Below the pieces are notes generated by a model. The model was not told the DNA's origin. It worked only from the letters and a program-made list of their open reading frames with translations, and searched no databases. This document shows positions 16,988 to 26,565 of a DNA stretch of 64,000 bases, piece by piece. Every line of letters begins with the position of its first letter. The stretch's first letter is position 1. Origin of the DNA: SCTM01 sp965279655 (GTDB lineage Bacteria > Pseudomonadota > Alphaproteobacteria > Rhodospirillales > Rhodospirillaceae); assembly GCA_965279655.1 (NCBI GenBank), contig OZ257255.1:5022001-5086000 (forward strand), given 5' to 3'. The translations under genes were made by a program, and so were the position numbers.

Positions 16988-17917
16988 GTGCTCGCGGAAC
17001 TGTTCCGCTACTGGACGACCTTTTCACCGGAGCGCGTACGCCAGTACGGCTACTTGCAGCGGCTGATCGCGCTCGAATCCCGCTATGCCCGCTGCAAGGT
17101 CGCCTGGTCGCCGCACGTGGCCAAATGCCATGCCATGATCGTCAAGGCTGCGGACCTCGTGCCGCATCCCCGGACGGCCGTGGTGGTCGGCTCCGGTTTG
17201 TGGATCGAGATTCCGATCCAGGCCTTGGCGGAGCGGTTCGACCGCGTTTACCTGGTCGACATTTTCCACATGCCCGAGGTCGTGCGCCGGGCGAAGAAGT
17301 ACTTCAACGTCAAACTCCTCACCGGCGACGTCACCGGCATCTTCGCGATGATGAAGGAGAACAAGTATCCCGGCCCGCTGCATCCGCCGCCGCCGCCGCG
17401 CATTCCGCACCTGGCCGAAGCCGACCTGATCGTTTCGTGCAACTGCATGACCCAGCTGGCTGGGGCGTTCAACGACATGTTCCGCAAGACCCGCGGCTTC
17501 GCGGACAAGGACTGCGACACACTGTCGGCCCAGATCATGGAGGTGCATGTCGAGGCGCTGGCGAACCATGCCTCGGGCGTGGCGCTGTTGATCACGGACA
17601 CGGAACGCTTCGCCATGCAGGGCGACAAGATCGTCTCGCGCTCGGACCTGCTGAAGGGCATTCGCCTGCCGGCGACCGCGCGGTCGATGCACAACGAGGA
17701 ATGGGATTGGGTGATCGCGCCCGCGCCGGAGGAACATCCCGCGCAGGACATGGTCCATGTGGTTACGGCCCGCGTCTACGAGCGGCTGAGCGAAGAAGAG
17801 CGCAAGAAAGAGGCCGAGGCGGCGAAGGCCGGTGAAGTCGGCGCGCCGCCGGAACTTGAACCCCTGCCGGACGACGGCGACGGTCTCGCCGACATGCCCG
17901 CCGCACCGCGGCGCTAG
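16988..17917 (+). CDS. Conserved-looking protein with Rossmann-type core, function unknown
   Basis: 309 residues from a GTG at 16988. The central part HPRTAVVVGSGLWIEIP, followed by FDRVYLVDIFHM and KLLTGDVTG, reads like the G-x-G strand-loop and acidic second strand of a class I SAM-dependent methyltransferase or similar nucleotide-binding fold. ADLIVSCNCMTQL would then correspond to the strand carrying catalytic or substrate residues. A polyproline patch is seen around residues 134-139 and the C-terminal 50 residues are charged. No family name is recalled. It sits between mutL and the convergent rsmD. Confidence 0.5.
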   Translation: MLAELFRYWTTFSPERVRQYGYLQRLIALESRYARCKVAWSPHVAKCHAMIVKAADLVPHPRTAVVVGSGLWIEIPIQALAERFDRVYLVDIFHMPEVVRRAKKYFNVKLLTGDVTGIFAMMKENKYPGPLHPPPPPRIPHLAEADLIVSCNCMTQLAGAFNDMFRKTRGFADKDCDTLSAQIMEVHVEALANHASGVALLITDTERFAMQGDKIVSRSDLLKGIRLPATARSMHNEEWDWVIAPAPEEHPAQDMVHVVTARVYERLSEEERKKEAEAAKAGEVGAPPELEPLPDDGDGLADMPAAPRR

Positions 17918-18504
17918 GCGCGTTTCACTAGGAACGTGATCGCCGCGCGGCCGTATTTGCGGCGGTCGCGCAGGTCGTAGCCCGACGGCACATCGAAGGC
18001 TTCATCCGCGCCGGTTTCCACGCTCACCACCGCGCCGGGCCGTAGCCATCCTTGAGCGGCGAGGGTCGCGAGGATGGGCGTCACAAGTCCCTGGTCATAG
18101 GGTGGGTCGATCAATGCGAGATCGCACGCGCGCGGCGCGCGCGGGAGGGATTGCGCCGCGGCGGAGATCACCGTCGCGCGGTCTTCCGCCCCCAAGGTCG
18201 CGATGTTCTCGCGGATCAACGACAGCGCCGGCATCGTCTGGTCGATGAAGATCGCCTGCGCCGCGCCACGCGACAGCGCTTCCAGTCCCAGGGCGCCGGA
18301 GCCGGCGCACACATCGGCGACCGTCGCGCCGCTGAGGTCGAAGCCGTCATCCTTGAAACCATGGGCGAGACGATTGAACAGCGCTTCGCGGACGCGGTCG
18401 GCGGTGGGACGCACGCTGTCGTCGGACAGGGTGGCGATCGGGCGGCCGCGCCAGACCCCGGCGATGATGCGCAGGCGGCCCCGCTGTGGCGCTTTCGCCT
18501 TCAT
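17914..18504 (-). CDS. rsmD: 16S rRNA (guanine966-N2)-methyltransferase
   Basis: 196 residues from the ATG at 18504, which overlaps the upstream stop by 4 bases. RsmD features are RLRIIAGVWRGRPI at the N-terminus, RPTADRVREALFNRL, the SAM motif VADVCAGSGALGLEALSRGA, and the catalytic IDPPYDQ. It methylates the N2 of G966 in the small ribosomal subunit. It follows the pseudouridine synthase gene, so two rRNA modification genes form one operon. Confidence 0.95.
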   Translation of the reverse strand: MKAKAPQRGRLRIIAGVWRGRPIATLSDDSVRPTADRVREALFNRLAHGFKDDGFDLSGATVADVCAGSGALGLEALSRGAAQAIFIDQTMPALSLIRENIATLGAEDRATVISAAAQSLPRAPRACDLALIDPPYDQGLVTPILATLAAQGWLRPGAVVSVETGADEAFDVPSGYDLRDRRKYGRAAITFLVKRA

Positions 18505-19538
18505 CGGCTCTTGGGGCGCCCGGGCGGACGTCCGGGCGCGCGCCCGGAGGAGCGTTGGGGTGGACCTTTGGCGCGCGCTTTGAGCGTCGGCCTGCCCTGG
18601 GGGCGATCTTCCGAGCGGCTTTGAGGCCGGTCGTTCTGGGGTCGCTTCCCCTGAGGCCGATCTTGCGATCGGTCTTGTGACCGTTCTGGGGGACGACTGT
18701 GAGGCCGGCTCGGCGGCTTGGCGTGCGGCCGCGTGTCCGGCTTCTTCTTGGATTTCGCCCATCCCGCGCGCGGGTCGTCTTGCTCGTCGGCTTCCGCCTT
18801 CACGCCCAGTTCTTCCCGCAGCACGTGGCGCGGGATTTCCTCGACTGTGCCTTCCGGCAGAGGTCCCAATTCGAACGGACCGTAAGCAATGCGGATCAGC
18901 CGGTTCACGGACAGGCCGAGATGCTCCATCACCCTGCGGACTTCGCGATTCTTGCCTTCGGTGAGGGTCACTTTCAGCCAGGTGTTGGCTTTCGTTCCCC
19001 CGGCTTGATCGTCGACGTTCGCGATGATGGGTCCATAGCGCACGCCTTCGACGGTGATGCCATGGCTCAAGCGGCTGAGCCGCCCGTCATCGATGCGGCC
19101 GTGCACGCGCACGCGATACTTCCGCTGCCAGCCGCGCGACGGCAGTTCCAGTTCGCGCGCCAACGCGCCGTCGTTGGTAAGCAGCAACAAACCTTCGGAA
19201 TTGATGTCGAGACGTCCCACCGACACCACCCGCGGCATGCCCGGCGGCAGGGTGGAGAACACGGTCGGGCGGTTCTTCTCGTCCTTGTGGCTGGTCACGA
19301 GCCCGGTGGGCTTGTGATACAGCCACAGCCGCGTGCGGTCGGCCTTTTTCAGCGGCGTGCCGTCAACCACGATCTCGTCGCTCTCGCGCACGTTCTGCGC
19401 GGCGGAGGTCAGCACCTTGCCGTTCAGGAAGACGCGGCCCGCGGCGATCCACACTTCGGCATCGCGGCGTGAGCACAAGCCGGCGCGCGCCATCACCTTG
19501 GCAATGCGCTCGCCTTTCTCTTCGGTGTCGGAACTCAC
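18501..19538 (-). CDS. RsuA/RluB-family rRNA pseudouridine synthase with long basic tail
   Basis: 345 residues from a GTG at 19538, which overlaps the stop of the amidotransferase gene. An N-terminal S4 RNA-binding domain (RIAKVMARAGLCSRRDAEVWI) is followed by the catalytic motif GRLDINSEGLLLLTNDG with its essential Asp. Further on, EGKNREVRRVMEHLGLSVNRLIR is typical. The last 100 residues are a low-complexity Arg/Pro/Ser/Gln tail (repeated SQDRPQG-like units) and are probably disordered and RNA-binding. RluB (23S) or a close paralogue is most likely. Confidence 0.88.
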   Translation of the reverse strand: MSSDTEEKGERIAKVMARAGLCSRRDAEVWIAAGRVFLNGKVLTSAAQNVRESDEIVVDGTPLKKADRTRLWLYHKPTGLVTSHKDEKNRPTVFSTLPPGMPRVVSVGRLDINSEGLLLLTNDGALARELELPSRGWQRKYRVRVHGRIDDGRLSRLSHGITVEGVRYGPIIANVDDQAGGTKANTWLKVTLTEGKNREVRRVMEHLGLSVNRLIRIAYGPFELGPLPEGTVEEIPRHVLREELGVKAEADEQDDPRAGWAKSKKKPDTRPHAKPPSRPHSRPPERSQDRSQDRPQGKRPQNDRPQSRSEDRPQGRPTLKARAKGPPQRSSGRAPGRPPGRPKSR

Positions 19539-20266
19539 TTCGCGCCCTTGTTGCGGCAGGCGTCGACGAACGCGGCGAACAGGCGCACGTCCGCCGGACT
19601 GATGTGGAATTCCGGATGCCACTGCACGCCGATGCAGAACCGGCGCGTCGGGTCCTCGATGCCTTCGATCACGCCGTCCGGCGCCACGGCATCGACGACG
19701 ATCGGCGACGGCACGTCACGCACCGCTTGATGATGCGCGCTGTTCACCGGGATCAGCTCGTCGCCGATGATGTCGTGCAGCATCGTGTCCGGCGCGATCG
19801 CCACTTGGTGCCCCGGCTCGTTGCGCGGGTTTGGTTGCTCGTGGGCGAGGGCATCGGTGATGCTGTCGGGAATGTGTTGGATCAGCGTGCCGCCCAGGGC
19901 GACCGCCAGAAGCTGTTGTCCGCCGCAGATGCCGAGCACGGGCTTATCGCGGTCGAGCATGGCCTGGGTGAGGTCGAGCTCGAACTTCGTGCGGTCTTCC
20001 TTGGTGACCACGGTCACGTGCCGGTCCGCCTCGCCGAATAGCGACGGATCGATATCGAACGCGCCACCGGAGACCACCAGGCCGTCCAGCATGTCGGCAT
20101 AGCGGTCGATCAGGGCCGGCTCATGGGGCAGCACCAGGGGCGCGCCGCCGGCATGCACAACGGCGCTGCAATAGTTCTGGCGCAGGGCGTACCAGGGAAA
20201 ACGCGAATAGCCGCCGGGCTCTTCGCTGTCGGCGGTGATTCCAATGAGAGGCGCGGGCTGGGTCAT
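19535..20266 (-). CDS. Class I glutamine amidotransferase, gamma-glutamyl-GABA hydrolase type
   Basis: 243 residues from the ATG at 20266; a GTG at 20287 is an alternative. The fold begins PLIGITADSEE. The nucleophile elbow is VLGICGGQQLLAVALGG with the catalytic Cys, and the His/Glu pair is in GVQWHPEFH. This matches the PuuD/peptidase C26 group, which hydrolyses gamma-glutamyl-GABA or similar gamma-glutamyl amides in polyamine or amine catabolism. No other puu gene is adjacent, so the substrate remains open. Confidence 0.85.
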   Translation of the reverse strand: MTQPAPLIGITADSEEPGGYSRFPWYALRQNYCSAVVHAGGAPLVLPHEPALIDRYADMLDGLVVSGGAFDIDPSLFGEADRHVTVVTKEDRTKFELDLTQAMLDRDKPVLGICGGQQLLAVALGGTLIQHIPDSITDALAHEQPNPRNEPGHQVAIAPDTMLHDIIGDELIPVNSAHHQAVRDVPSPIVVDAVAPDGVIEGIEDPTRRFCIGVQWHPEFHISPADVRLFAAFVDACRNKGAK

Positions 20267-20308
20267 GATACCGCCGTGTTGTCGCACGGGCGGGGCGGGG
20301 ATTCCAGT

Positions 20309-21325
20309 TTAGACCTTGTCGTCCAGCGCCTGCGGCCCGGCCGGCGGGTTGTAGGCGCGGCGTGCCTCCGGTGCGCGGGAGGCGGTGACCAAGTGCCGCG
20401 ACATGGCCTCGGCCCAATCGCTGCCCTTCAGGGTGCCGGACCCGAGCGGGCGGAACGGATCCGCATTGTCCTCGTCTTCCTCGCCGGAGATGAACATCGG
20501 ATCCGCCGAGATGATCTTCAGGAGTTGGTCGAGCATCATCATTTGCGCAGGCGAACGGGTGATGTCCCCCAGGGAGCCGCGCAGATCGAATTTGCCCATC
20601 GCCGCGTTCTGCGCCGGTGCTGTCGGCCGCGCCGGCAGGGGCGCGAGGTCCGACGTCTGGGTGCCGGCATCGGCATAGCGGGCGAGTTGGTTGGAGAAGC
20701 GGCCGCGCACCAGTTCAACGACCTCGCGGGCGCTGCGGGCGTGACCGTCCGGCGCGGTGAACACGGCGGGATTGGCTTTCGCCGCCGCCGGCAGCACCGA
20801 CGCGGCGGTTTGGCCCGGCGGTGCTGCGAGCAGAGCCTGGGCCCCATTCGCGCCGAGGAAGTGGGCAAGATAGAGTTCCGGCCCATCGGGCGCGCGGCCC
20901 AGGGACGATTCGAGAGACGCCGCGTTGTCGCGGGCGAACTCGGCGGCCATCAGCGCTGACGCCTCCGGATCGTTGCGCAGCGCCAGGATGCGCTTCTCCG
21001 CCGCGTCATCCGTGACGGCGAGTTTGCCGGAGGGTGTCTCGAGGATCTGGCGCGAGAGATCGGAGAAGCCGTACTGGCTGCCGTAGCGCTTCAGCATGTC
21101 GAGCCACGTGCCGCGGGTGAACTGGAACAGGCCGGTGGCGGATGACGTGTCTGCTTGGGCGGACGCGTTCAGGCTGCTTTCCTGCGATGCCTTGGCGAGC
21201 AGGAACTGGAAGCTCACGCCGCTCTTGGCGCTGGCGGTCTTCAAGCCCTGGACGGTCGCGCGATCGACGGCCTGGCCGGCGAGCAGCACCGTGTTGGCAT
21301 TGTGATCGCTAACGTTTTGGACCAT
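20309..21325 (-). CDS. Lytic transglycosylase (SLT) domain protein
   Basis: 338 residues. The SLT core starts FQFLLAKASQESSLN (residues 39-53), where the Glu is the expected catalytic acid, and continues SSATGLFQFTRGTW and YLAHFLGANGA, as in soluble lytic transglycosylases. No signal peptide is visible at the N-terminus (MVQNVSDHNAN), so export could be by another route or the start could be mis-set. The C-terminal half is Ala/Pro-rich and not assigned. Peptidoglycan cleavage is the expected activity; transglycosylases of this kind often serve secretion or flagellar machines, but no such genes are near. Confidence 0.7.
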   Translation of the reverse strand: MVQNVSDHNANTVLLAGQAVDRATVQGLKTASAKSGVSFQFLLAKASQESSLNASAQADTSSATGLFQFTRGTWLDMLKRYGSQYGFSDLSRQILETPSGKLAVTDDAAEKRILALRNDPEASALMAAEFARDNAASLESSLGRAPDGPELYLAHFLGANGAQALLAAPPGQTAASVLPAAAKANPAVFTAPDGHARSAREVVELVRGRFSNQLARYADAGTQTSDLAPLPARPTAPAQNAAMGKFDLRGSLGDITRSPAQMMMLDQLLKIISADPMFISGEEDEDNADPFRPLGSGTLKGSDWAEAMSRHLVTASRAPEARRAYNPPAGPQALDDKV

Positions 21326-21439
21326 CGCCTGAAAACCCGAATGAGAGTGGTACGAGTGCAGGGTATTGGCAAAAGGTTAACAGGGGGTTCCAGATGGGCC
21401 GGGTTGACGTCCCCGGCCCGGGCTGGTCAGGTGCCGTTC

Positions 21440-21895
21440 ATGGCTCAAGCTCCTGATTTCCTTGCACTTGCCTTTGCCGAGGCCGAAGCCGCCGGCGCCC
21501 GGGGGGAGGTCCCCGTGGGGGCCGTCCTGGTGGACCCGGCGACCAACACGGTGCTCGCGGCGGCCGGCAACGAGGTCGAGGCGCGCCACGACCCGACCGC
21601 CCATGCGGAGGTGCTGGTGCTGCGCGCCGCGTCCGCCGCGCGGGGAACGCCGCGGGTGGACGGCTGCGATCTCTACGTGAGTCTCGAGCCCTGCCCGATG
21701 TGCGCGGCCGCCATCGCCATCGCCCGGGTGCGACGGCTGGTGTTCGCGGCCTACGATCCGAAAGGCGGCGGCGTTGAACACGGTCCCCGCGTGTTCAGCC
21801 ACGCGACCTGCCATCACAAGCCGGAGATCGTGGGCGGCGTGCAGGCCACGCGCGCGGAAACGCTGCTGAAGGACTTCTTTGCGGCCCGGCGCTGA
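21440..21895 (+). CDS. tadA: tRNA-specific adenosine deaminase
   Basis: 151 residues from the ATG at 21440. The cytidine-deaminase-fold zinc site is DPTAHAEVLVLR (His ligand plus proton-shuttle Glu) with EPCPMCAAAIAIARV for the two Cys ligands. The product converts the wobble adenosine of tRNA-Arg(ACG) to inosine. Length and motif spacing are standard for TadA rather than a free-base deaminase. Confidence 0.93.
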   Translation: MAQAPDFLALAFAEAEAAGARGEVPVGAVLVDPATNTVLAAAGNEVEARHDPTAHAEVLVLRAASAARGTPRVDGCDLYVSLEPCPMCAAAIAIARVRRLVFAAYDPKGGGVEHGPRVFSHATCHHKPEIVGGVQATRAETLLKDFFAARR

Positions 21896-21904
21896 CGCCC
21901 TACC

Positions 21905-22363
21905 ATGGCCACCATGAAACGCTTGCTCGCATCGCTGTTCGTCCTGCTTCTCGCCGCGCCCGCTGTGGCGGCGGAGAAGGCGGTCGGCTACGGCGAGGAT
22001 GTGATCCAGATGGCGCCGCTGATGGCGCCGTATAAATCCTCGAACGGCGTGCGCTATGAAGTGCTCACCATCCGCCTGAAGCTGGGCCTCGTGATCAACG
22101 AGCGCAACGCCTGCTTCTCCGTGCCGATCATCCACGACAAGTTCGTGCAGTATCTCTACGGCGCCAATCTCACGGCGGCGGATTTCACCGGTGAACGGCG
22201 CAAGGTGCTGGCGGAGAAATTCTTCGAGATCGCCACCAAGACCACCGCGAAGGGCTTCTTCGCGGGCGTGGAACTGGTCGACATCGAGCCCCGGCCCGAC
22301 GATCCCAAGGCCGCGCCGCCCATGACGCAGAAGTCGATGACGCTGTCGGCGCAATGCAAATAG
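21905..22363 (+). CDS. Small periplasmic protein of unknown function
   Basis: 152 residues with a clear Sec signal peptide (KRLLASLFVLLLAAPAVAA) and a mature region of about 125 residues. A second ATG at 21914 would give the same mature protein. The mature part has alternating hydrophobic strands (YEVLTIRLKLGLVINE) and ends in LSAQCK. No known domain is recognised. It follows tadA by 9 bases and is probably cotranscribed with it. Confidence 0.6.
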   Translation: MATMKRLLASLFVLLLAAPAVAAEKAVGYGEDVIQMAPLMAPYKSSNGVRYEVLTIRLKLGLVINERNACFSVPIIHDKFVQYLYGANLTAADFTGERRKVLAEKFFEIATKTTAKGFFAGVELVDIEPRPDDPKAAPPMTQKSMTLSAQCK

Positions 22364-22377
22364 GCTTGGGTAAGTAG

Positions 22378-23661
22378 TTACTGCTTCTTCTCGCGCGCGA
22401 TCGCGCGCCAGCCGATATCGCGGCGGCAAAAACCTTCCGGCCAATCGATCTGATCCACCGCCTGATAGGCCTTGGCCTGCGCTTCGCTGACGGTCCGCCC
22501 GCGCGCGGTGACCGCGAGCACGCGGCCGCCGGTGGCGACGATGTCGTTACCGCGTTTGGCGGTGCCCGCATGGAAGATGTTCACCCCGGGCACGGCGGCG
22601 GCCCGCTCGAGGCCGCGGATGACCGTGCCTTTCTGATAGCTTCCGGGATAGCCCTTCGCCGCCATCACCACCACCACCGTCGCGTCCTCGGTCCAGCGCA
22701 CGTCGAACTGGGCGAGCTCCCCATCCGCCGCCGCGATCAGCGCCGGCAGGATGTCGGATTTCATCCGCGGCATCAGCGCTTCGCATTCCGGATCGCCGAA
22801 GCGCACGTTGTATTCGAGGGTCTTGGGCCCATCCTTGGTCATCATCAGGCCGGCGAACAACACGCCGGCGAACGGCGCGCCTTCCGCCGCCATGCCGCGC
22901 ACCGTCGGCATGATCACGTCGTCCATGATCTTCTGCTGAAGCGTCGCGTCGACCAACGGCGTCGGCGAATAGGCGCCCATACCGCCGGTGTTGGGGCCGG
23001 TGTCGCCGTCGCCGACGGCCTTGTGGTCCTGCGCGGCGGCGAGCGGCACGGCGTGGGTGCCGTCGACCAGCGCGAAGAAGCTCACTTCCTCGCCGGCGAG
23101 GAATTCCTCGATCACCAGCTCGTCACCCGCGCTGCCGAACGCCTTGCCGGTCATGGCGGCATCGACGGCGGCGTGGGCCTCGGCGACGCTCTGGCACACG
23201 GTGACGCCCTTGCCCGCCGCAAGACCATCGGTCTTCACGACAATCGGCGCGCCCTTTTGATCTATGAACGCCTTCGCGGCGGCGGCATCGCGGAAGCGGC
23301 CATAAGCGGCCGTGGGGATGTTGTGGCGGGCGAAGAAGTCCTTCATGAACCCCTTTGAGCCCTCGAGCCGCGCCGCGGCGGCGTTGGGTCCGAACGCCTT
23401 GATGCCCGCCGCCTTGAGCGCGTCCACCAGGCCCGCGACCAAAGGCCCTTCCGGGCCCACGACCACGAAGTCGATGGCTTTCTCCTGGGCGAATGTGACG
23501 AGGGCGGGCACGTCCTCCGCGCCGATGGCGACGCATTCCGCTTCGGCGGCGATGCCGGCGTTGCCGGGCGCGCAGTACAGGGCGTCGCACAGGGGCGAAG
23601 CGGCAATGGCCCAACACAGGGCATGTTCGCGGCCGCCGCCGCCCACCACCAGAATCCGCAT
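22378..23661 (-). CDS. purD: Phosphoribosylamine-glycine ligase (GAR synthetase)
   Basis: 427 residues. The N-terminus MRILVVGGGGREHALCWA is the family signature; an ATG one codon earlier is also possible. The ATP-grasp parts PIVVKTDGLAAGKGVTV and NTGGMGAYSPTPLVD, then LEYNVRFGDPECEALMPRM, are all present. It catalyses the second step of purine synthesis, joining glycine to phosphoribosylamine. It is divergent from xseA, with 82 bases between the starts. Confidence 0.97.
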   Translation of the reverse strand: MRILVVGGGGREHALCWAIAASPLCDALYCAPGNAGIAAEAECVAIGAEDVPALVTFAQEKAIDFVVVGPEGPLVAGLVDALKAAGIKAFGPNAAAARLEGSKGFMKDFFARHNIPTAAYGRFRDAAAAKAFIDQKGAPIVVKTDGLAAGKGVTVCQSVAEAHAAVDAAMTGKAFGSAGDELVIEEFLAGEEVSFFALVDGTHAVPLAAAQDHKAVGDGDTGPNTGGMGAYSPTPLVDATLQQKIMDDVIMPTVRGMAAEGAPFAGVLFAGLMMTKDGPKTLEYNVRFGDPECEALMPRMKSDILPALIAAADGELAQFDVRWTEDATVVVVMAAKGYPGSYQKGTVIRGLERAAAVPGVNIFHAGTAKRGNDIVATGGRVLAVTARGRTVSEAQAKAYQAVDQIDWPEGFCRRDIGWRAIAREKKQ

Positions 23662-23743
23662 CATCCGCCCCGTTCGCACTGGCCCGTTTGGCCGATTCGT
23701 GCGGGTCTTGTAGCACACGCCCCACCCCTGCGATAAAGCGGGG

Positions 23744-25171
23744 ATGAGCGAATTCGACGACCTTCCGCCGTCCGCCCACAACGCCCCGCCGTTCACGGTG
23801 ACCGAGGTGTCCTCGGCGCTGAAGCGCACCATCGAGGATGCGTTCGGCTTTGTGCGCGTGCGCGGCGAAATCTCCCAGCCCAAGGTGGCCGGATCGGGCC
23901 ATTGCTACCTGCGCCTAAAGGACGAGACCGCCGCCCTGGACGGCATCATCTGGCGCGGCACGATGAGCAAGCTGTCGATCCGCCCCGAGGAGGGGATGGA
24001 GGTGATCGTCTCCGGCAAGCTCACGACCTCTCCGGGCCGGTCCAGCTATCAGATCATCATCGACTCCATGGAACTCGCCGGCGAGGGCGCGCTGCTCAAG
24101 CTGCTCGAGGATCGGCGCAAGAAACTCGCCACCGAGGGCCTGTTCGACGAGGGCCGCAAGAAGCCGATCCCGGCATTGCCCTTGGTGATCGGCGTCGTGA
24201 CCTCGCCGACCGGCGCGGTGATCCGCGACATTCTCCACCGCATCTCCGACCGCTTCCCGCGCCACGTGCTGTTGTGGCCGGTGAAGGTGCAGGGCGAGGG
24301 GGCGGCCGCGGAAATCGCGGCGGCCATCGCGGGATTCAACGCCATCGACGGCGCCGGCAAGGTGCCGCGGCCGGACGTGCTGATCGTGGCGCGCGGCGGT
24401 GGCAGCCTCGAAGACCTCTGGTGCTTCAACGAAGAAGTGGTTGTGCGCGCGGCTGCCGCGAGCGCCATTCCCCTGATCTCCGCCGTCGGCCATGAGACCG
24501 ACTGGACCCTGATCGACCACGCCGCCGACAGGCGCGCGCCGACACCCACCGCAGCCGCCGAAATGGCCGTGCCGGTGCGGCTGGAATGCCGCGCGCGGGT
24601 GGAACAACTCGCGGGCCGCATGATGCAGGGCGTCACGCGGCGGCTGGAAGAACGGCGCATCCATCTCGAGGGTCTGGTGCGCGGTATCCCGAAACTCGAT
24701 GTGATCGTCGGGCAGAAGGCGCAGGAACTCGACGGCCTGAGCGAAAGACTGGCCCTCGGGCCGGCCAAGTATATTCAAACCAAGCAGCAGGAACTCGCGG
24801 TGCTCAGCGCGCGTCTGAGCCCGGACCGCTTCCGGCGCGAACTGGACCGCGACAAGGATGAACTCGCGCGCCTCAGCGGGCGCCTGGAACCCGCGTGGAA
24901 ACGTGTCGTGCGGGACACGGAAATCCGGGTCACAACGCTGGGCACGCGATTGGACTCGGTTTCACCACAGCGGGTGCTGGAACGCGGCTACGCCATGGTG
25001 ACGGATGCGAACGGCGCGCCAGTGACGTTGGCCGCGAAGGTCGCGAGCGGCGACGCGCTGACGATCAAGTTCGGTGACGGCGATGTGGGCGCGACGGCCG
25101 GAGTGAGCACCGCGCCACCGAAGCCTGCGCGCGCCAAGAAGCCCGACGAAAAGCAGGGTTCGCTGCTCTAG
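23744..25171 (+). CDS. xseA: Exodeoxyribonuclease VII large subunit
   Basis: 475 residues. An N-terminal OB-fold domain (FTVTEVSSALKRTIED, then GSGHCYLRLKDE) is followed by the catalytic domain with IGVVTSPTGAVIRDILHR, DVLIVARGGGSLEDLWCFNEE and ISAVGHETDWTLIDHAADRRAPTPTAAAE. The rest is coiled coil and a Lys-rich end. With XseB it degrades single-stranded DNA from both ends. Length is normal. The xseB gene is not adjacent. The stop overlaps that of the convergent permease gene by 4 bases. Confidence 0.96.
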   Translation: MSEFDDLPPSAHNAPPFTVTEVSSALKRTIEDAFGFVRVRGEISQPKVAGSGHCYLRLKDETAALDGIIWRGTMSKLSIRPEEGMEVIVSGKLTTSPGRSSYQIIIDSMELAGEGALLKLLEDRRKKLATEGLFDEGRKKPIPALPLVIGVVTSPTGAVIRDILHRISDRFPRHVLLWPVKVQGEGAAAEIAAAIAGFNAIDGAGKVPRPDVLIVARGGGSLEDLWCFNEEVVVRAAAASAIPLISAVGHETDWTLIDHAADRRAPTPTAAAEMAVPVRLECRARVEQLAGRMMQGVTRRLEERRIHLEGLVRGIPKLDVIVGQKAQELDGLSERLALGPAKYIQTKQQELAVLSARLSPDRFRRELDRDKDELARLSGRLEPAWKRVVRDTEIRVTTLGTRLDSVSPQRVLERGYAMVTDANGAPVTLAAKVASGDALTIKFGDGDVGATAGVSTAPPKPARAKKPDEKQGSLL

Positions 25172-26487
25172 CGGCGTTTGCCCAGGCGCCTCTGCAGGGC
25201 GTAGACGAGGCCGCCCGTGATCAATGCGCCGCAGCCCACCGCATAGACGATCGGCTCGAAGCGGGTCAGCAGGGCCGCGCAGACAACGATACCAACCACG
25301 GGAATCAACGGGCACTTTCCGATTGCAATCGGAATGCGGAACCCCCGCGACAGAGTGGGCTTACTGTACCGCAGGCGAATGACCGCGATCTGGACGGAGA
25401 TGAAAACCAGCAGAATCCCAAAGGACGAAATACTGGCGACGATCTCCACGCGCTCCAGCGGCAACAGCGCCGCGGCCATGGCAAACAAGACGAGTGCCGC
25501 CACCCAAGGTGTTTCGCGTCCCGGCAGCAGCAGGGCCAGCGGTCGAGGCATGTCGCCGTCGCGCGCCATGGCGAACATCAAGCGGCTGATGCTGATGAGA
25601 GAAATGAGGGCGGTGCTGGCCGTGGCGAACAGCGCGGTCACGGCCAACGTCTTGCCGGCCAACGGCGACACCGTCGCGGCAGCGGCCTCCAGCGGCGATT
25701 TGCTGTCCCGCAAGGCTTCAATGGGCACCAGGGAGATCACCGAGAGCGCGACCATGAGGTAAATCGTCGCCGTGATGGCCACGCTCAGCAGCAACGCGCG
25801 TGGGACGTTGCGCTTGGGTTCGTGGGACTCCTCCGACAGATTGATGATGTCCTCAAAGCCGATGTAGACGAAGAAGATCAAGGCGGTCGCGCCGAAGATC
25901 GCGCCGGGCTCTGGAGGCACGACCGGGGAAGAAAGTTTGTCCCACGAGCCCCCAACGATGCCGCAGGCGATCATCACGAGCAGACCGCCCACCTCCACGC
26001 AAATGAGTCCGATGCTCGTCCATGTCGATTCGCCGATGCCCCTGATATTCACGGCGGTGCAGACCGCGAGAAGGGCAAGCGAGACGATGACGGCCGGCGC
26101 ATCGATGAAAACCCGCAGGTACCCCGCGAATGCGATCGACACCGTCGCGGATGTGGCGGCCGCGTTCACGCAAATCAGAAAGCCCGCGATAAAGGCTGGA
26201 AGTGGCCACTGCTTAAAAGCGGTTTTGAGGAATTGATATTCACCGCCAGCTTTCGGAAGGGCGGACGCCAACTCGGCGTAGGAGAGGACGGTCAGGAACG
26301 CCGCGAAGCCCGCCAGCAGGAAGCTGATCCACAAGTATGGTCCCGCCTGCCCAGCCGCCGCACCGATCACCGAATAGATCCCAGCGCCGACAATCGTGCC
26401 CACGCCATAGAAGACGAGCTGGGGCAGTTTCAATGTGCGCTTGAGAGTCACGGGACTGTGATGTGAAGGGGCGGCGTCGCGGAGCAC
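25168..26487 (-). CDS. APC-family amino acid permease
   Basis: 439 residues, about twelve membrane segments. The first begins LPQLVFYGVGTIVGAGIYSVIG, the APC consensus with the GxGIY helix break, and the next GPYLWISFLLAGFAAFLTVLSYAEL. Later helices include GFEDIINLSEESHEPKRNVPRAL, a standard APC segment. Substrate is probably an amino acid or polyamine. Both the GTG at 26487 and one at 26451 are possible starts; the conserved region begins about 18 residues in. No transcription partner is adjacent. Confidence 0.85.
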   Translation of the reverse strand: MLRDAAPSHHSPVTLKRTLKLPQLVFYGVGTIVGAGIYSVIGAAAGQAGPYLWISFLLAGFAAFLTVLSYAELASALPKAGGEYQFLKTAFKQWPLPAFIAGFLICVNAAATSATVSIAFAGYLRVFIDAPAVIVSLALLAVCTAVNIRGIGESTWTSIGLICVEVGGLLVMIACGIVGGSWDKLSSPVVPPEPGAIFGATALIFFVYIGFEDIINLSEESHEPKRNVPRALLLSVAITATIYLMVALSVISLVPIEALRDSKSPLEAAAATVSPLAGKTLAVTALFATASTALISLISISRLMFAMARDGDMPRPLALLLPGRETPWVAALVLFAMAAALLPLERVEIVASISSFGILLVFISVQIAVIRLRYSKPTLSRGFRIPIAIGKCPLIPVVGIVVCAALLTRFEPIVYAVGCGALITGGLVYALQRRLGKRR

Positions 26488-26565
26488 GATACGTCGCTAT
26501 CTAAACGCTCGCAGCACGGTGCGGTTCCGACGGCGATGGATGACAATCGCGGGAACGCCGAAGTA

